DNA of 64,000 nt from Ctenosaura bakeri (GCA_948474755.1 CAOLHI010001031.1:62001-126000), one strand, 5' to 3'; positions 33,555 to 46,076 are shown, counted from the first letter of the stretch. Notes: generated from the letters alone by a model not told the origin. Numbers and translations are program-made.

Positions 33555-33685
33555 CTGTATCAAGTAGATTGTTGCAGTGGTGACCAGGCAGTGGAAAAAC
33601 TGCAAACTCCAAGATTCCATAGGATATAGATATGGCACTTAAAATGGAATTATAGTACTATGATTGTGTCATTTGAAAGAGTCCA

Positions 33686-34006
33686 ATATCTAGTAGACAG
33701 TTGTGAGGGTGACCAGGTAGCAGAAGAGTGAGAAAAACAGCATCAGTGAATTATCACCCTCCCATAGAGCTCTTAAAGAAATGGGCACTGCCTTCAGGTC
33801 AGAAGATGACAGTGCTAGCTGTCAACTGAAACAGACTTTTGTATTTTGACATTTCCCCCCCCCCTTTTCTTGAGTATAGAAGAGACTGTTGTTTGTGATA
33901 AGCACATCGGTCCATGCTAAAAAGCAATGCTGGTGTTATCAGCCTTAGTCCAGCAAAGTGGGAGGCAGTAAGCACTAGGCCTATGATGGAGCTCTTTACT
34001 GGCCTC
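33686..34006. other. Unique sequence, no gene seen
   Basis: No supported gene or repeat; a C-run lies at about 33855-33865. Confidence 0.4.
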
Positions 34007-34125
34007 GACCATTTCCGCACTAGGCTGTTATAGCATGATGATTCCACTTTCAACATCCTCTGGAATCCTGGGGTTTGCAGTTTTGGGGAATCATCGTGCT
34101 ATAGCAGGCTAGTGCGGAAATGGCC
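34007..34125. mobile_element. Family A palindromic DNA transposon, copy A5 (short)
   Basis: 119 bp from GACCATTTCCGCACTAGGCTG to CTAGTGCGGAAATGGCC, flanked by CTC on both sides. Most of the right inner arm is missing, so it is a deletion derivative. Confidence 0.82.
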
Positions 34126-34849
34126 CTCATCTCCTCTGAGGATAATTGCTCATGCATGCCAGGTGCAGAGTGCTTACGTCCCTAGGCTCACTTGTTTAAA
34201 GGAAGTCTCAAAGAAATCCACATCTCTCCTAGTGCTTCTTATACAGCACAGCAGTTAAGTCCTGTAGTACATGTCTTGCAAGCAAACACCCTTTGTATTA
34301 CCACAAGACTGAATTAATTATTCAGACCAAGTGAGAACTAAGGCTGCTGCCACTGGGGGCAGGGGCTTCAAACTGGATGCAGAAACAGAGATATTTAGCA
34401 GGTAAACCTGAACCACCAGTGATCTCCGGGACAAGAAAAGCTTCACTTTGAGTGCTGTCATGGTCCCAGGACAAAGTCTAAAGAGACCAGCCATATCTGT
34501 ACTGAAGCTTCACAGATCTAGTCATTATCTGGGTCAAACACTGATGAAGCAACCTGGGATGATGAGACTCTGAGTGAGGCAATTAGAGTTAATATCCTGG
34601 AAAAGCAAGAAGCTTGTTTGTCAAAGGCCCAGGCAGGATCTCACTGATGTCCTTGAAATGAGAAAGAAAGCAGATAGGAAGTACCAGATAGCAGGCTGAT
34701 GAACTGAATGATGCTCAACAGGCATGGAAGAAGACTCATAAACATCCCCAGGTTGAAAGAACCTAAAAAGATAGTCCTAATTGCCCCAAACTTATTTTGA
34801 AATGGAAATATGTGACCAGTAAAACACACATGCTCTCAGACACCTGATC
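34126..34849. other. Unique sequence, no gene seen
   Basis: No supported gene or repeat. Confidence 0.45.
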
Positions 34850-36010
34850 CTAAAGGAATGATGTAGTTGTGGCTAAACATACCCTGCTACCTAAGCCACT
34901 CCTCACAGGGCATGGTTTCCAAGCCTTTTCCCATTTTGGGCTCTCTCCTGTGGACACTGTCCAGTTTGTCAATATCCTACTTGATATGTGACCCAGTTCT
35001 GGGCACCACAGACCCAGGTGGGGTGTGACCAAAGCAGAATAGAGTGGTACTATTACTTCCCTTGACTTAGATACTGTTGTCCTTTTCATACATCATAGAA
35101 TCACATTGGCTTTTCTAGCTGCTGCATCACACTGTTGACTCATGTTCAGCTTGTGGTCTATTAAGACTCCTTGATCCAGTGCTGTAGACTTGAGTTGATT
35201 GACTCAACTCAGTCCAACTCAAGTTGCTTCAACGACTTGACTTCGACTCAACTCATCAGTAAATCATGAATCAACTCGACTAGACTCGAGATGCATCTTT
35301 TTTTGGTGAAAGACTTTCTCTAGAGTAAAGGAGGTTTGGAAGGCAGAAGGGGTGAAAGGCAGGAATCAATGGAGCTGGAGGGGTTTAAAATCTGGAAAGA
35401 ATCAGTGGGTCTGGAAAGGTTTAAAATCTGATTGGAGTGACAGGACAGTAAAGGAGGATTGGAAGGCAGAGAAGTAAAAGGCCAGAATCTATGGGTTTGG
35501 AGGGTTAAATCAAATCCTGGTTACTGGTGAGGAAGCCACCAGGCTAGATATGCTGCATTCCCTTAAAGTTTAAACCTTTAACGGAAATTTTAAAATCTGT
35601 GTGAAGCATTACTGAGGCAAGGTGGGAAAGGGAGTGACAATATGGGGCTTTGATTTTCTAATTATTGAAACTTAAGCCCCACCCCCATCCCCTCCTTTTT
35701 CCTATTAAATTTGACTCCCAGGCTTGAGACTTGACTTGAATTATCTTGCAAGGACTTGAGACTCGATTTGAGACTTGGAGTAAAAGACTGAAATACATCA
35801 CTGCTTAGATCCCTTTCACATGTACCATGGTCAGGTCAGGTGTCACCTATCTGTGCATTTCACTTTTTCCACCTAAGTATAGTAACCTTTAAATTGTTGC
35901 TAATCATCATATAGAAATGTATAAATATGTGCTAATTCTTTTGTTTGGTGTGCCTTCTTTGTGGAAATTTATCCCTGGTGTACTTCGTTGCTTGAGAAAA
36001 TAAAATAATT
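34850..36010 (-). mobile_element. CR1 LINE fragment split by a hAT element
   Basis: Reverse-strand CR1 at 34850-35176 ('acccagttctgggcaccaca') and 35804 to about 36010 ('tcaggtcaggtgtcacctat'). The two parts join at 'ctccttgatccctttcaca' when the hAT element and one target copy are removed. It is more diverged than the copy at 1225. Confidence 0.75.
35177..35803. mobile_element. hAT DNA transposon, copy 2 (inside CR1)
   Basis: 627 bp with ends CAGTGCTGTAGACTTGAG and GAAATACATCACTG and the same ACTTGA/TCAACTC subterminal repeats as copy 1. Flanks CCTTGATC and CTTAGATC match at 6 of 8 positions. It lacks the family C insertion found in copy 1. It encodes no transposase. Confidence 0.82.
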
Positions 36011-36933
36011 TAGTTCTCCTCCCTCCTCATGTGGACATTCATTGACTGATATGCATCAGAGAGAACCCAGTTTTCTGGTCATCAACACCAGTTGAAAACC
36101 CCAAGTTCCATCTCTGAAAGATGAAGCATCAATTGGATAAAGAGGTTTCTCTGTATCAGACTGAAAACATGAGAAAATAAACAAACAAATAAAAGCCGTA
36201 GATGGATGTCTAATAGACTATAGCGAGACTGGGCAATGACTTTTAATCCAAAGGCCAAATTATAATTGGTCCCACATGGATGGGGCCAAAAACACCAGCA
36301 TCTTTTAGTGAGATCTTCTTGCCAGTGACTAAGCCTTAGGCAAGACAGTTCAGCTTTTAGAATGGGGGAAAAAATCTTTTACAAAGGCTAGGAAACCATC
36401 CACTGATGGTGTCATGGCCAAGAAGGCCTTCTGGGCAATTCTAGAAGGCCAAACATGGATCCAAAGACTGAGGTTCATCAGCCCCGAACTACAGAAAATG
36501 TGCTCATAGATCTGTCAAACTGTCTTCATGCTTTGAAGGATAACTAAGTCCAAAACCTCTTTATTTCATTTCACATCATTTAAGAAGTACTGTAGTTTAA
36601 AATGTTTTGGGATCATCAGGCTTTTTGTGAATAAAGAACTCCATGTATTTTTAATTTTTCATTGGATTTAAAAAAAATTACAAAGAAAAGAAACAGAAAA
36701 TAATAATAGAGAAGGGGAGAGAGGGAAGGAAGGAAGAGGGAATATGCTTTGGATCTGAGCATGAGATAAGCATATACACTGGTATAAGCTGACCATATTT
36801 AGAATGTATAAAATATGTATGCATGTGTACCATGATAACCAATTCCAACATCTTTTAATTTCATTTTAATTTCTTTTAAGTACCAGCTTAAACCATTAGA
36901 CCTGATCCTACCCTTTTGGACAGCAGAGACTAA
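36011..36933. other. Unique sequence with a possible old transposon
   Basis: The piece at about 36225-36340 starts 'gactgggcaatgacttttaa' and resembles the starts at 20305 and 42612. No gene seen. A GAAGGAAG-type purine tract lies near 36715-36740. Confidence 0.35.
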
Positions 36934-36943
36934 GGCCATTTCT

Positions 36944-37008
<65 letters not shown>

Positions 37009-37258
37009 TATTATTATTATTATTATTATTTATATCCCGCCTCTCCCAACGGATCAAGGCGGTACTACAGCAATACATCAAATACATTAAAAGCATTAAA
37101 ACATAACCTATCCTCCCCACCCACCAACCCATCTAAAACTCCCTAAAACACATTAACTATTAAAAACACTGGCCCCTCCCGAAACTGCAAACCCCTGGAT
37201 TCCATAGGATTTTGCAAGTGGAATAATAGTGCTATAACAGTTTAGTGCGGAAATGGCC
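36934..37258. mobile_element. Family A element, copy A6, with a microsatellite and retroposon tail inside
   Basis: Starts GGCCATTTCTG and ends TTTAGTGCGGAAATGGCC, flanked by TAA on both sides. The left arm is cut short and replaced by (AAT)n, (ATT)n and a retroposon 3' end ('atatcccgcctctcccaacg'). The right arm is normal ('ccctcccgaaactgcaaacc'). Confidence 0.8.
36944..37031. repeat. (AAT)n followed by (ATT)n
   Basis: About 21 AAT units run directly into about 7 ATT units, so the array is self-complementary and could form a hairpin. It lies inside copy A6. Confidence 0.92.
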
Positions 37259-37282
37259 TAAGCCTTCATCCTCCTCTTGATC

Positions 37283-37595
37283 AAACCTTTTAAATACCTC
37301 AAGGACTGTCACAGAGAGGAGGGTGCAGGGCTGTTCTCTGCTGCTCTAGGGGGCAGGACCAGATCTAATAGTTTTAAGTTACAGGAGGGTAGATCTCAGT
37401 TGAACGTTAGAAGGAACTTCCTGGCAGTAACAGCATTTTGGCAAGGGAACCAATTGCCTACAGAGGTGGTAGGGTCTCTTTCTCTGGATGTCTTTGAAAA
37501 GAAGCTGGTCTGGTGCCTGCTAGAAATCTTACACTGAGCAGAGGGCTGGACTCAATAGCCCTGAGGCCACTTCAAATTGTATGATTCTATAAAAT
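37283..37595 (+). mobile_element. CR1-family LINE 3' end, diverged
   Basis: The forward frame 37277-37537 carries the CR1 C-terminal pattern (FKYLKDCHREEGAGLFSAA, then FLAVTAFWQGNQLP). It is followed by 'agggctggactcaatagccc' and 'tgtatgattctata'. It differs from the 1225 subfamily and is probably an older CR1 lineage. Confidence 0.78.
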
Positions 37596-38268
37596 GTGAT
37601 GGGATCTTTAAGCTTATATGGATAAAGAATTATAACTGTATATCACTGGGTTGGCAAATGAATGTGAGTGTGAGGGTGCCAGTGAAGGAGGGCACAAAGG
37701 GAGGAATGGGGCTAAGGTGAAGACTTCAAAAGTGAGGACAGAACAGAACATCTATAGGATGGAATGGGAGTGGTGTGTGCAGGGGGAGGGAGATGTCATT
37801 GACTTCATTTGTAACCCTTCCATGTTTTTCTGTTTTTCTCTCTCCCCTCCACTTTAGAGACGGAATAGCTGCTGAATGCTTTTTGACTGGTGGCTCTGAA
37901 AATTGTCTGTCTGGAAGCATCCCCAGTAAACTGACCTAACCTTACATAAAGAATTGGGATCGTAACCATTAGTGAGGTGGCCACCTCACCTGGCCAGTTG
38001 TGAGTGCCATCAAAGGGCACTAATATTTGTTGTTTATTTATTTAATTAACTGCTGTTGTGTTTTACTGTCAAGGCGGGAGAGAGGAGCTTGTGGGATTAC
38101 CTGCCTCAGGTACCAAAAGAAACTGGATTGTGGATGTAGCAGCAATGAGTTAGAGTGAAGTGAAAGAAACCAAGGACCACAGACAACTGTGGGTAAAATG
38201 GCTGCAAACTTTATTGGGATTGCAGCTGTGTAAGTTGGCCTGGCATGAGACAGTTTACCCGAGACTGA
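37596..38268. other. Unassigned sequence, no gene seen
   Basis: No supported coding region. 'aaactttattgggattgcag' near 38205 may be part of an unidentified repeat. Confidence 0.4.
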
Positions 38269-38698
38269 GGCCCTTTTCACACATTACCCGTTTGTGCGGC
38301 TGGGGGGGGGTGTCTCGCACGAGAAGCCTCATCCGGAACGCTGCCACTTCCCCACTCCTTCATCCCGCGGGTCGCTTCCTGGTAGCACAACCGTTGTGCT
38401 CGCGCCCCACCCCTTCCTTTCGCAGTGCAGCCTGGGAGCTGTAGGCCGCGCTGGGGAGGAAGCGCGACCGGGGCGGCTTGTTCGGCGCACCGCACACAGG
38501 TAAGTGTGCGACGGCCCCCCGAGCATTGTGCGACCGCGCAGTATTTTTGGCTTAAAGCCGAAAATAATAAAACGCGCGATCGTCCGCTTTAGGCTTGTGA
38601 GCGTCACGTGAGTGGGAGTGCGTCATATGGACCGACGCTCCCATTTACGCGATGCTCAAGGGGCCCTCGCGCAAAAAAAACTGCGTGCGAAAAGGACC
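38269..38698. mobile_element. Family C GC-rich DNA transposon, copy C3
   Basis: 430 bp with ends GGCCCTTTTCACACATTACC and GCGTGCGAAAAGGACC. Flanks are TGA and TGG, one mismatch from a 3-bp duplication. It shares 'ttggcttaaagccgaaaat' and the 'gacgctcccatttacgcga' block with the other C copies. CpG-rich, no transposase. Confidence 0.85.
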
Positions 38699-40840
38699 TG
38701 GATGTACTGTTTGAATGATCCAAAGCATTCGACTCAGTGCAGCCTCCTGATCCTAAACAGGAGGCAACTAAAGGGATAGCAACAGTGGAACTACCTGGGC
38801 ACTTTGCCACTGTGTGGTTTCCTGCCCCTTGGGGTGAGGCAGGTCAACCATCCACTCACTCTTGAGTGGGGCATTATCCTGTATGGTTCTGCCCCACCAC
38901 AATGTCTCCCCATGGGGAGTGAAGGGGTCAAGGCCCAACTCTTAATCACAGCACATTAACCCAACACAGTAGTGGGTGGAGGTAGGAGGTTGCTATCTTT
39001 TGGCTTGGAATACTTTATTCCTCTTCCCTCTTTCCTGCACAGAGAAAGGAAGGAAAGCTTGGTTTTTGGGCAAAGCACTGGATTCAAAAGCCTCACTTAA
39101 CGCTTTGGCCAAGTAGACCTGCTAACATCAAATGGTGTGGCTATGACTGGCCTGCAGAGGTGTACAGGGGTGGCTGTGGAAATCTAGCTGTCCGCTCCAA
39201 GATTCTTCCCCATCCCCTGATGTAAAGGAAAGATACACCTTGCTGTCATGTGTTATACCTACATAGATATGAAACAATGGATTCCATGACATGTGGCAAC
39301 TTCTGACACACAGTGGTGTGATGATGAGTTTTGACATGCATGCCCTTATCCTGACATGCCCTACACCCCACAAAATTCAGGCATCTGTGCTGATCAATGT
39401 TAAAACATTTCTAGCAGTTTTCATCTTCAGTTGGAGCAGCTGTTTTGTAGCTCTAAGGAGTCTTAATTTCTCCTACAACATAGGGTTACCAGGTGAAATA
39501 AGGGGCAAAACTTCTATACCTTTAATGGTTATATTGAACAGGGCATTTCAGCATGAGTTGCTTGCATGATTGTTATTCTCATACAAGCAAAACCTGCTGA
39601 AATGCCCTCTCTTAATCATTAAAGGTGCAGAAGCCCTTTCCCTTATTTTGTATGGCAGTCCTAATGCAGGGCCAAACTACCCAGAAATACTTTGAAACAA
39701 TATAGGTTGCAGTTATTAATAATACATTATTGCAATGAAAATCCATTTCTCCTCCAACTTCTCTGGGAATCACAACTAAACTCAGAGAGAATCGGAGAGA
39801 GTGGGGAGAGGGATTGAGTAGCTGAGGATGCCATCAACATCCCTGCTAATCAACATGTCCCAGAACTTTGACCTATAAGCCTGGCCCCTCTACCCTACTG
39901 CTGACATAAAATGATGCATTCCTCTACATAGTTATAGGATGTCTGAATAAGAATATAATGACTATAACAGCTGCTTAGCAGACACATGGAAAACTGTCTG
40001 AGCTTTTAATTTAACTGCTATAGCTAAGGATAGGTTGCCCCAATAGAGCAGTAAACTATGATGAACTGTCAGCCTTCCTGGATGTTCTCATTACTGTCAC
40101 ATACAGTAATGAAATACTCAGAAGGGAAAAGATTGTGTGCAACTCCTTCTTCATCTTTGCAGTAAATAGAGAAAAAATGATTAGGATGCCTACCCTTTTC
40201 CTCTCCAGGTGAAACTTAGTAAACAGTAGGGCTGGAATTGTTTCCTTTTGTTGAAAGCCAATAAGGAGTATAGCTGTCCCAGGTGACTATGGACCATTTA
40301 GGTTGGTTGACCTAACCATACTATAGGATTTGCAACATTCCTACTGCTCAGACAACATATCTGTCAGCTCCTGTTAGGGCAGGGGAAGTTGTCACTTCAG
40401 TTAGTATCAAAGCCTGCAGAGCCTGAAGGGGTGATAATAGCTCTGGAGGAGCGAAAGGTTCTCATACAATCTTGCACTTTCTTGGAGTTCTCCATCATGC
40501 TAAAACTTTGTGGGATTCTTGTCAAGGTCACAGTTAGGATAAGTCAAGATAAGTCAAGTTGCAATAAGTCTCCAGTATGACATATAGCATGAGTGAATCC
40601 TGAATTTTTACTGTGTCTAGAATCATGCAACCTACACTGACTGCTGCTCATAACCATCATTTACGTGTCCAATCCAGAATGTGTGGATTGAAGATTTTGG
40701 ATTAAAGGGCTGAATTTGGGTCTCAGGTCCTGATTTTGTCTCTCCCTCTTTAATAAGCCTTTAGTTAAGCCTCGTTGTTTACTTTGAATTGCTGCAAAAT
40801 GAGATCTGGGGAGGGGGCATTCCAGACCACACCAAGAGCC

Positions 40841-40841
<1 letters not shown>
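38699..40841. other. Mostly unique sequence, no gene seen
   Basis: About 2.1 kb without supported coding sequence. Near 39480-39660 the phrase 'aggggcaaaacttctatacc' is followed about 140 bases later by a similar inverted phrase ('ttaaaggtgcagaagccctt'), so a decayed DNA transposon may be present. Confidence 0.4.

Positions 40842-40877
<36 letters not shown>
40842..40877 (+). repeat. (TTG)n microsatellite
   Basis: About 12 TTG units; the run of cysteine codons seen in one frame comes from this. Confidence 0.95.
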
Positions 40878-41280
40878 ATTTTGTTACTTATGTCCCAGTT
40901 TGGGACTCAAGGCAGCTTGAAAAAGTTAGAACAGATACAGCTAAAAATGTTACAACAATAAAAAATATAATGAAACCATCAATAAAAATTAAAAGCTGTT
41001 GAAAGGGAACCATTAAAATGAGGAACAACAAAAATATGAACAAAGCACATGAAAGGTCCTTTCCCCCTGAACAGTCAGTCCTCAAAGACCTGCCCAGAAA
41101 AAAAAGACCTGTCCTTTCTAGAAAAGGAGTTCCAGAGCCTAGGGGAAGCTGCTGAGAAAGCCCTCTCCCATGTCCCCAGCAGACCTACAAGGCTAATAAG
41201 AACCAGTGTGCAAAGCATAGCACCAGATATTGCCAAAGAAGATCATAAAGATGTGGGAAGCGTTGGTGTCATTAGCTGAC
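40878..41280 (-). mobile_element. Retroposon fragment, reversed LINE-like 3' region
   Basis: 'tatgtcccagtttgggactc' and 'caaggcagcttgaaaaagtt', followed by an A-rich body and 'aaaaggagttccagagcct', is the reversed 3' region of a dispersed L2-like repeat. The microsatellite at 40842 is probably its tail. Confidence 0.55.
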
Positions 41281-42191
41281 CAGTACTAACAAGAATGACA
41301 AGCAGGATTCTGATTATGATGATAGAAAGGTGTCAGATACCCCCAGGGTTCTTTTGAGTCATTAGCACTACATTTTTTAAAAAGAAGTCTAGAAATCCTG
41401 GCGCTCTGACACTGTGCAAAGTTTAAACAGCATTTTGCTCATTACTGCTCTAATTTTACCACGCCGTTGTTAATGAACAAGCTAAATGCAGTGCTCTCCC
41501 TTCCTCCTGGCTCCTGTTTCACGGAAACCAAAATGAAAGTTAACATCGGGAGGAAAGAAGATAAGTTATAATTCTAATTAACGTTCTCACCACACAAAGG
41601 GATTAAGGGTGATCTTGAAAAAGGAGTGGGGAGAGAGGCTTGGCAAGTGTGAAGGAATAAAAGAAAAGACCTGTTTCCAGATTAAAATCTGTTGGAACAT
41701 CCTGCTCAACAAAGCATTTTCTATACCCCACTTCTCCCATTTGCCAAGAGCAATGGGGCTTCAGAGAGTAAGGGCTCCTTGCATGCCTCTACCTTCTACA
41801 TACTGTCTTTAGAGATTTCCCTTTTTGCTCAATCACTCCATTGTAAGACATGGCAATCCATGCATCCCTGTATCTAAGCAACCACATCAGGAGACCAGAG
41901 AATCTTCCAGTTGTGTCTGCAACCATATTAAAAGCACACACACACACACCCCGCTCTCTCTCTGGTGGGTGCCAACTATGCTGAACTGCCCCTTTACTTG
42001 AAACTCTCTTTTAGGTGGCCTAAGCAATGTATTTATTAATAGTTTAGATGTACTTTTCAATATAACCAGCAATGTTTTTCTTAGTTAAGTAATTTGCATG
42101 CTGCCTGTCTGCTTCATTTTGCCAAAACTAGCCTCAGAGAGATATGAGAGATTCCACGCTTCCGCTTATGAACTTTGCTAAAGGAGATTAA
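41281..42191. other. Unique sequence, no gene seen
   Basis: A short (CA)n at 41935-41949. No supported gene. Confidence 0.45.
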
Positions 42192-42396
42192 GGCCATTTT
42201 CTCACTAGACTGTTATAGTGCTATTATTATTCCACTTCTAACATCCTGCGGAATTCTGGGGTTTGTAGTTTACTGAGGCCAAAGAGCTCTCTAGCTGAGA
42301 ATTTTAAAGGTCCCTCCCTAAATCGCAAACCTCAGGATTTCACAGGATGGTGAAAGTGGAATAATAACACTATAACAGTCTAGTGCGGAAATGGCA
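42192..42396. mobile_element. Family A palindromic DNA transposon, copy A7
   Basis: 205 bp from GGCCATTTTCTCACTAGACTG to CTAGTGCGGAAATGGCA, flanked by TAA on both sides. It has full-length arms and the central 'tgaggccaaagagctctcta' block. Confidence 0.87.
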
Positions 42397-43685
42397 TAAA
42401 TCTTAATTGAACCAGCCTTCATCTTTCCCAGAAAAGGGGCTAACAGCTGGGGGATTTACTCTTAATTCAATGAAGTCTTTCTTTAGCCTGGTTCCCCTCC
42501 ACCACATATGGTGGACATCACCCCTTCCTCCTCACCAGCATGACTATTACTGGTTGAGGATGGCAGAAGTCATAGTACACTACAACTGAAAGGTACCATT
42601 TGGAGAAAGCTGTTCTAGTCCAGGAATGGGCAACTGCCAAGAGACTGGGAGGCCACAAGGTTCCTCCAGCTGACCATGGAGGGCCATGCCCTCACTGGTA
42701 TTTTTTTAATGGAAAAAAAACTCTATTTGCTAAAAATACCCCTAACTTCCCATAATTCCAGTTTAATTCTTTGTTTAAAACGGGCCTATCTTGGACCTAA
42801 AGCAGCTGGGGGGGGGATTGCAAAATTGGTTTATTTTTTTTAGACATTTTCATTTTTTCCCAAAAAAATTGGTGGACTCAATAGATTCACAAATAGCTCT
42901 TCCTAGTCCCTATTATAGCCTGAATTGTTGCCCCAAGACCCCAGATAAACAATCAGTCTGATCCAGGAAAACTCCTTTCCAAAGTGTTCAGGGAATTTTA
43001 ATTAGTGGCATTTAGCTGGAATGAGTTGTTATCCTGTCTCAGTCAACAGCTTTGTTTTGTTTACTGCATCATGTTGCAGCTCCAAGAAGCTGTTTTTCAA
43101 TGGCACTGAGTCTCCCATGATCTCGGTGCAAGCATTTATTTTCTTGAATCCTTTACAGTCTTTCCACAATGAGGGCTGCCCATTATGTGAGCTCAGAAGA
43201 TGAAATGGTGAGAAATGGGCACAGCTTCCTTTTGAGTGGCACATCTGAGGGCAGAATTGATTTTCTTTCTCCTGTCTCCCCCACTTCATTTTTACAGATC
43301 ACATCCCTTCTTTAGGCCTTCAAGGAAACGCATCCTTTCACCACAGGCCTCCAAATAACAAAAGGGCTTGGATTACAGGAAAATAAAGCTTCCAAATATT
43401 TATAATGGCCAACATTTTTCTTCTCTAGAGCATTTTTCACATAAATGCTATTGCTATCCTAGAAATTTATGTAAGGGAGATAGTTGTTGTTTATTTATTT
43501 AACTTGTGGGAAATGACTTTTAGTGCATTCTGTAGCCCTGAAGATGGGGAAAATCTTTTTAAGTTTATGTTTTCTATTCACTTCTTGCAAATGGAACTAA
43601 AATCACAAGGATTACATTGTTAGCCATAAAGCAAATCTGCATTGTTTCACAATGCAATTCTTCTATACAGAAGTAAGTCCCACTA
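42397..43685. other. Unique sequence; possible old transposon and possible conserved element
   Basis: A decayed DNA transposon may start near 42612 ('aggaatgggcaactgcc'). The stretch at about 43000-43450 is non-repetitive and of mixed composition, and could be conserved non-coding DNA. No coding exon is supported. Confidence 0.35.
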
Positions 43686-44740
43686 GGTGTGCAGGGGGTT
43701 GTACTGGTTGTTGTTGTTAACTGCTGTCAAGACAACTTTGACCTATGGCAACCCTGTGGATGTACAACCCTATACAGTGCATGGGATATGCTTTTCAACC
43801 AATCCCATTTTCTGACAGTACTCCGATCTCCAACCTGTCAAATAAGTGGGGGAGGGTTCTATTCTTTCTTAACCTCTTGCTGAATACAGATTGTGCATTA
43901 GGACAATTAAATGTTGTCCCACAGCCATTTCTTTAAGAACAATCCTTTGTTTTCCATGATTCACATAATCAAATGCTTGCTGTAATCTATAAAGCACAGG
44001 CTGATTTTCTTCTGAAATTCTTTGGTGCATTTCATTATTCCAACCATTCCATTTCTGATTACACATGGGGATAATCAAATGTTGTGGCAGTCCCATTTCC
44101 TTGAGTGATCCATAGTTTGAACTACACAATCAAAGGTTTTGCTGTGGTCTATTAAAATCTTTGGCGTACTCCATTATCTAACATGTTTGCGATATGAACC
44201 CTAGTGACTCTTTCTTCCCGAAACCCAGCTTCAACATGTGGCATTTTTCATATATGGTGAAAGTCTTTGGCCCTTTTCGGAGCGCCAGCGCTTGCGCAAG
44301 GGAGAAGAGCGGCTCGCGCAACAACCCTCTCCCGAAACACCGCCGCTTCCCCCCGCCTCCTTACCGCACCTGGCGTCTTCTTCCGCGATGGGCGCCCTTC
44401 AGCCATGCCCCCAGCTTCCGCAGCGCTCCCTGGGAGCTGTAGGCGGCGCTGGGGGTGGAAGCAGAGAAGAAGCACAAGAGGCTCACCTGCGACGGTGCTC
44501 TGCACTCCGGTAAGTGCGAGACGCCACCGGAAGCCTTGCGCGAGCGCCGTTTATTTTCGGCTGCAAGCTGAAAATAAAAAAATACGCTCGAGCGCAGCTT
44601 CAGCCCCGTGAGCGCTGCGGAAGTGGGAATGCGTCGTGCAGAGTGACGCTCCCACTCCTGCAAGGCACAAGGGGCTATTTCATGAGAGGAAGCCCGTGCA
44701 AAAAGGGTCTTTGTTAGAATTTTCAGCACAAAACTAGAGG
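43686..44740 (-). mobile_element. RTE/Bov-B-like LINE fragment split by a family C element
   Basis: The minus-strand frame 43869-44129 has RTE-like reverse-transcriptase pieces (QQAFDYVNHGKQ, a decayed motif A, and KEMGLPQHLI) with a frameshift. The sequence continues to 44268, is interrupted by a family C element, and resumes at 44710 ('gttagaattttcagcacaaa'). It is non-functional. Confidence 0.65.
44269..44709. mobile_element. Family C GC-rich DNA transposon, copy C4
   Basis: 441 bp with ends GGCCCTTTTCGGAGC and CGTGCAAAAAGGGTC, flanked by TTT on both sides. Removing it restores 'gaaagtctttgttagaattt', a continuous LINE sequence. The interior has 'ttcggctgcaagctgaaaat', the family's inverted block. 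Confidence 0.85.
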
Positions 44741-45644
44741 GCTTAGTTCTGTATCGACCTACATTGCTAATACTAAAACATATTCAAATGCTAATTTCAG
44801 TGTTGGCACAAGTGCAATGCACATGGAAACACATTCACACTCAGCCAGTGAGCATCTCTGGGGAGTGGGGAAAAGGTGGGCACTTTATCACATGATAAAG
44901 GGCTCAGCCAGACTGGTCTAAAGAAGTGAGTTCTTGCAGTATTGGTCCTTGGGTTTTGCTGGTTGTTGTCACCTCCACATCCATTCATTCCACTTTTGGG
45001 GGGTGGGGGTGGTGTTTATAGTAATTTCTTGGATCTGAACTCAGCTTCTTCGAGAGGGCTTTTTGTTTTTGTTTTTTGTAAAAGGGACTGTGGTTTGCTA
45101 ATGTGTTCCTATGGCTTGAAGGGCACATTATCTCCTCTTTTCTTTTCTTTTTTTAAAAATATCCCCTTAAAGTTATATAGTTATAGTGCAGAAGGGCCAT
45201 TTCACTGATGTGCTGATGCACTATGACTCTGAGGGGGGAAAAAGGAAGATAAGGATTTTTTTTTTCCTTCTGATATGCCTCAGATTAAAAAGGTAGGGAA
45301 TAAAATGTTGCAGCTGGTGTCAGAAATTGCCTGAAAATAGTATGACATAACAGAAACAGAAATATTTTACCCTTCTATAGCACCAAATCCTACAGCCTGC
45401 TGTTATGCTTACCCTGTCTGGAAGAGCCCATAACCAAACTTTCTCTCCTTCCCAGTCCTGTGATTTCTTTTTCTTCCTGGTGATGTTGGTTTCCTTAGAC
45501 TTTAGCTGGTACTCTGAGACCTGGCAACCATTATCATTTCCCTCCCTGTCTACCACTCGAACCACGGCATGTTATAGCCCCAGCATCCCAGTGAGGAATT
45601 ATGTTGTCCTTCAGCCCACTATCTTTTCTAGGGCTGTGCTGGAA
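44741..45644. other. Unique sequence, no gene seen
   Basis: No supported coding region or clear repeat. Confidence 0.45.
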
Positions 45645-46076
45645 ATCATAGAATCGTAGAATCATAGAAATGTAGAGTTGGAAGAGACCACAGGGGCCAT
45701 CCAGTCCAACCCCCTGCCATGCAGGAACACCCTCAAAGCACTCCCGACAGATGACCGTCAAGCCTCTGCTTAAAAACCTCCAAGGAAGGAGACTCCACTA
45801 CACTCCGAGGCAGCAGCATATTCCACTGCCGGACAGCCCTGACTGTCAGGAAGTTCTTCCTGAGGTTCAGGTGGAATCTCCTTTCCTGCAGCTTGAATCC
45901 ATTGCTCCTTGTTCCGGTCTCTGGAGCAGCAGAAAACAAGCCCTCTCCTTCCTCTACATGGCATCCCTTCAAATATTTAAACATGGCTATCATGTCCCCT
46001 CTTAACCTTCTCTTCTGCAGACTAAACATACCCAGCTCTCTAAGTCTATCCCCATAGGGCATGGTTTCCAGGCTTT
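45645..46076 (-). mobile_element. CR1 LINE 3' end fragment
   Basis: Reversed CR1 terminus 'aatcatagaatcgtagaatc' at the start, then the 3' end and the C-terminal codons (minus frame 45733-46062, [19 protein letters not shown]). It is very similar to the copy at 1225. Confidence 0.9.
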
